A stretch of DNA of 63,500 nt, taken from Glandiceps talaboti. Lineage: Eukaryota; Hemichordata; Enteropneusta; Spengelidae. A program made the translations under genes and the position numbers. Below are positions 39,419 through 45,400 of the stretch, piece after piece; the first letter of the stretch is position 1; each line of letters opens with the position of its first letter. Location of the stretch: NCBI RefSeq assembly GCF_964340395.1, contig NC_135551.1:25835003-25898502 (forward strand). The letters run 5' to 3'. The notes under the pieces are model-generated. The model had not been told where the DNA came from. It made no database searches and worked only from the letters and a program-made list of their open reading frames with translations.

Positions 39419-42400
39419 GCATTTTGGGGAGGGGGTTCTCTGCATTTGTAGATTAGTACAGTAGGGCGGGGGTTGTCTGTACACTAGTATATTTTAGGGT
39501 GGAGTTATCTGTAGATTAGTGTATTGTAGGGTTTGGGTTGTCTGTAGATTAATATTGTAGGGTGGGGTCTGAGTCTGAGTAGCATATTGAAGGGTGGGAT
39601 TGTCTGTAAATTAGTGTATTGGAAAGTGGAAGGTGTCTGTTGTAGATTAGAGTAAAGACAATCAAGTGAAATTGTCACTGAACATACATTTTTGAGGAAG
39701 AGAGATACATGCAAACAGATAGGAGAGACTGAGAGAGATGAACTGACAGTCAGACAAAGTGACAGATACAAGTATATATTGGTAATCTGTCCTAGAGTAC
39801 TACTTGTTGTCATACTTACTGCTACTTGTGGTCAAGTCATCCATATAGTACAGACATTCCAGTCACACCCAAACACTATTCAATAAGTGTCATTCTTGAC
39901 GTAAATTTACTGAACTGTCTTAACTAGTAATAGTGACAACAATGAGCTCTTAATAAATTGTTAGTCGCTATGTTAGAGGTGACTGGTGAATGAGATTGCC
40001 CTAGAGTAAAACTAAAAGTCTAATGGCCTTCCTTCAGGTTATAGTTTGAAAAATTCAGGTCACCATCATTTTTGCTCTTTGAAATTGAAGCCATGTCATT
40101 GGGACATATATTAGAGTCATTTAATTTATTGAAAGCATTTAGTTTAGTGCTGAAGTAGTTATAAATATGACCTTACTAAGATAGACACAAACTAAAACTA
40201 TTGTTGGTACATGTTGATACAACAGTGATAAGCTAATGAATGAAGGTTGGTTTAATTATAGTCTCAGTAGGGAGGCATCTCTGAAAACTAGTTCCATAGA
40301 CTTGCAGTGTAGCCGTTTTGGAACTTTCAATGTTTACACTGTGTGGATCACTGGGTGATCAGAATTGCACAGCAAAGGAACTGCTACACCCACTTGTGTA
40401 ATCTACCACATTGAAGAACAATAGATTTAGTTTGTGCCTATCTTAGTAAACCGAAGGCACGATTACCAGAGTCGTAGTACATGAATACACAAATGATATC
40501 CGAATGACCATGAACCTATAGACATGTAAAAATGATTTCAATCATATCTAAATGAGATAATCTGTACTTGTTTGTGTACATATTCCTCTGCAATAAATGA
40601 GTACAAAACATGTTGAAAATATACTGCCATGTTTAGCCCATTTTTGTACCCATTTCTTGCATAAAATATACAGCAAAACAGAAAAAAAAAAGTTTCCTGT
40701 TGTGAGAATGAATGTTCACGGACTCTGGGTTGATAGTTAATAATGAAAATTCCTACTCTCAGAATCAACAAATTTTTTGTCAGTGAAAATTTGAGATTCG
40801 CTTCCGAGAAATTTTTTGAATCCGAGTGGAAATTTTCTTTTGTTTCGTATTGTTAGTAGAAATAATTGACAGAAATAGCTTGTTGTGTTTACGAGTGTTA
40901 TGGCTATTAAATTTAATGACGCAAGGTTAGAAAGCCAGGTAGTCATGTGACAGATGTGTAAAAACAGTGTACTCACTAGGAGACTTCTATTTGATGTCTG
41001 GCTTAGTTTAGAGTGTCTAGAGTTAGAAGTAAACATTTACCACATAAATGGCGTCACTGAATACAAACGAAAGCAAGCATAAAGACAGCCATTGTGGTGA
41101 CAATTCTATTGACACATTCTTCTGTCAAATAGAATGAAGTCTACCTGAATGACCTTTGTGGGGTCACACCTTTTTTATTTGCCTTCACTGAATGAGTTTA
41201 GGTGTGAAAGTCGTATGCTGTACAGTGACATCACTGTCTGGGTTTTGTGGCGGTAATAGATACATCTCAGATGTGTGCCCTCTATGGCAGGCAGGTTAAC
41301 AGACCACTACAGTACACACTGTCTGTTGACTGATATTTGTTTAGCAAAATGATAAAATGTAGCAATAAGATTTTTGTTGAGCAATACGGTAAAATTAAGC
41401 AATTGTTAGTAAGATTTTTGTTGAGCAAGACGATAAAATGTACTGCTGGACTGTTTGTGAGATTTTTTTGAGCCAGACAACAAATTGTAGCAGTGTAAGA
41501 TTGTTTTCAAGCCAGACGGCGCTTTGTTTCAGGTTTTGTGATTTGAATTGTAAAACTTTTTTTTTTTTACATTTGGTTTGTGTTAATATTTGTACTTCAA
41601 TAATTTTCAACTGTTTTTTTTTAAAATCTTTATTTTTTTGTCTTTTGTTTGTAATTGCAGGGTTTTAATCAAGATAGGTTGGGTATTTATATCAAGTCTG
41701 TTGTGAAAGGTGGTTCAGCTGATCATGATGGCCGACTACGTGCAGGGGATCAACTATTAAAAGTCAATGGAAATAGTTTAATAGGAGTCACACAAGAAAG
41801 GTGAGTGGGTTGAACCAATGCTGTAGACATCCATCGCATTATATCAGCATCAATGGCTGTCAAAGAGAGACAGTAAACATGCTTAAACACAAGCATGAAA
41901 GCGTCCTAGCTGGAATTTCAAAGTATTACAAAATCCTTGAAATTAATGGAAAATGTACAGTGGCACAATAAGAGTTTATGCATGTAAATTACTACAACTT
42001 ACAAGGATGAGAACGCCTCTTAACTGGAATTTAAACCTCCCTGAAATTTAGTGGAAAATTTACAGTGGAACGAGCCTAGTTTATATATGGGAATTAATAA
42101 AATTTTCAAGCATGAGATAACCTCCTAACTGGAATTTGAAACTATCCTTCAAATTCCTTGAACTTAATGGAAAATTTACATTGGCACAGGCGTTGTTTAT
42201 GCAGATAAATTAAAAATATACCTAGAATCTTGAATATACAGGGTTTGGACTCGATTATTAGTTGCTAGTTAACTTCCCCTGAGCCACCTTTCCTGGTATC
42301 ATGCAATGAGATGTCAGTTCACTGTATCTTTGTATATTTATATCTCTGGAATAAAGCGATATTTATAAACCACTCTAGTATAACTAGTTAAATGTAGATG

Positions 42401-45400
42401 TGTGCCTTAGATGCTGACATTAAAAATCTTCTTGTGTTGTTAGCCCAGTTGATGGCGTAGTAGGTGTTGCTTAGCCTTGTTCATGTCATTGAATCATTTA
42501 GTATGCTATGCCTAAACAGCAGATTTGAATTCTGAACAATAGCTAGTAATGATTATGTATGCTTCAGTAAGTAGACAATTACTTGCATACGCATGTGAGA
42601 AAAAAACTTGGCTAGTACCATGGAATTTAAAACTATCCTTTAAATTGGCATGAGATTTTCTGTACGAGTAAAAACGTACTGAGTTCATATAACCTTAATT
42701 AATTGAAAACATTGTAGTGTAATGTTTACGTTGCTCTTCCATTTGATCTTAATAAAACTTTTCTTCTGGTGTTGTTTTCTCAGTTGGTGGCATACAATGG
42801 GTTTCCATGACATTTTACTATACACGTACTAAATTATGTCATGACTTCATTTATATATTATGAGTAAATACCAGGTTTGAGTTCCATCAATAGCCAGTGA
42901 TGGTATACTTGAGTGAGTAGAATACTACAAGCCCCCATTTATGTAGCAAATCACCTCAAAAAACATAAAGTCCTCGCTGAAATTGTTTTAACCAACCTTG
43001 CACAACTAGAGATACAAAAGCCTTACTGGGATCTTTCAACTAGAACAGCTAGCCTTGTTCCCTTGCCGCCACTAGATGGCGTAGTAGCGGATAAACTCTA
43101 TGGTAATAGAGCAATTTAGTCATATAGTATTTGTGTTTACTTTCAGAGCTGCTGAGTTTATGATGCACAGTGGACCCCATGTGGCTTTAGAAGTTGCAAA
43201 ACAAGGTGCTATTTTCCACGGTCTTGCTACATTGTTGAGTCAGCCATCTCCCATCATGCAGCGAGGTAAGTTACAATCAAACATATTTCAGTCCATGCAT
43301 GTAATGCATATCGTTTACCAAAGACAGAAATACAACATTATCATCTCAGGATTTACATGGCGCTTTGAGCTGCATCCCCTCACCTCCCATCCCTCCCCAC
43401 CACCCATCCCTCCCCACCACCAGCCACGCCAATCGAAGTCGAAAGTGTTTCCTTCTAAATGTGTGGTAACAACAATTTTATCAACAATATCCTGTATTCT
43501 CTAATATCCCTAACCCTAATGATAGAGTCTACTTCATCTTGTCAACATAGGATTATTTATTTGTTCTGGACAAAGTTTTGCTTTTACTGTCAGACAACAG
43601 GTTTTCTTACCTAAATTTGAATACTAAGTTGAACTGGACCTTTAAGATAGAATGTCCTCTGTCCTAAAGTAGTTGAAAAAGATGATCCAGAACAAAACAG
43701 TTATCTATCTAATATGACTGGCTCTACTGGTGAGACAACTGTAATGTCAGAATCTAGGATTGAATTCCTGGTCATTAAATTTTTGAAGTTATCATACCTT
43801 ATGTAACTACTTGTACAATGAGTAGTGCTAAAGTAAGCACCTTCTCTATGTGCTACAATCATTTATAGCATTCACATCATGTGTAAAAGTGTACTTTTTC
43901 AATTCAGTTGGTTTATTTACAAGCCTAGCATGTGGTCTTTCCAATGTGGTCAATTATCAAATGCAACAGTATACTTTTACACTTGATATCGATGCTATAA
44001 ACGATTGTGGTACATACAGAAAACACTTTATGTTGGTGTTATGGGTCGTAGCAGATTTCAAAAATGCACAGTCAGATCTAACAACTTTTTGATTAACTTG
44101 TCCTTTTTGCCCTTCAGCAATGCCACCACGTCAACATGCTGGAACTTTTGGTAGACATCGTCCAAAGAGTGAAGATATTCTAGGCTCAGGGGCTCCTAAT
44201 GATAAAAGACGTTTTATGAATACAACTGATAGAAAAGATAGACTACAACCACACAGAGAGGCTAATGATGGCCGCTATCCAATGCAACAACCAAGGGAGG
44301 ATCTTATTAAATCATCACCAAATCTTATTGGTAAGAATATTTTATTAGAACAATTATTGTCATTATAATACAGGTGAACATTATCCACTAAATGTTACTG
44401 TTTTAAAACTTTCATAAGTATATATATAAAGAATGTATGGCACGAAATCATGAAAATGAGCTGTGTTCATATGAGTTGAAATACCAAATTGTCATTTATA
44501 AACACATAATGATATTTCCATTCTAGTATACTCATATACACTAGTATTAGCAATAAGTTGGTTTATTTCAAATGGACCAAAATGTGAATATTTTTGTTGC
44601 ATGTGTACTTGACAATGGAAGTAAGAATTTCAAATATTGTCAGTTGAGATTCCAAAAAGTGTCTTTCCTGTACACTGCTGAAGTAGTTTAGGGGATATGT
44701 ATTATGCTTTGTAGAATATGTTAGTGAGGGAATTGAATTGATGAAATATGTGTACACTGTTTCCAAATTAATTTGGTTCCTACTGTGCTATTTTTTCAGG
44801 TGATGCACAAAGTCAGTCCGACAGAGTGCGTGGTGCTTCAACGAGTGATTTATATGAGAGGTACAGGAAAGATCCGTACTACACACTGCCGAGAGATAAA
44901 AACAGGCATGCGTCAACATCCAATCTTATCGACCAGCCTCCTAGAGAGGTCCGTCCTAGTGTACCTCCAACCACAGACACTGCCAGTAGTAGTAGTAGTA
45001 GTAGATCAAAGTCAACTTCCAACTTAGATCCTAATCCATATGACAGGAATGATTATGGTATGAGACAGGCACAGTCACATGCCGCTATGAGAGATTACAT
45101 ACCACCTTACTATAATACTAGTAGGAAAGATGATAGATATCAACAGTCGCCGTCAACTCCACAAGGTCCAAAAACATCAACTCCAGAAGTACAGACTTAT
45201 ACACCGCCTCAGAGGCCAGGACAAGGTTCTCAACGATATGGTCTCAGGCCGACAGGAGCATACAGTGATGGGCCATCTTCTAAACCTCAGACCCCCACAA
45301 CGCCGAGCGGTTACTCTGCTAGAGGGCCTCCTGATCAACACCAGCCAAGAATTGTAGCCTATCACCCTCCTGGACGTCCACGCCAGCAAGCACCACCCCA

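Larger units (their letters stand above)
33231..41660. other. 8.4-kb afadin intron inside the PDZ domain
   Basis: Longest intron of the gene. Contains the SINE at 33551, an inverted-repeat element at 36941, family B MITE at 37414, two R3 repeats and minisatellites at 39440 and 41340. A 158-codon minus-strand open frame at 34873-35349 has low-complexity Ser/Ile/Asn composition and matches nothing I know. The stretch 34170-36900 is otherwise featureless AT-rich DNA. Confidence 0.7.
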
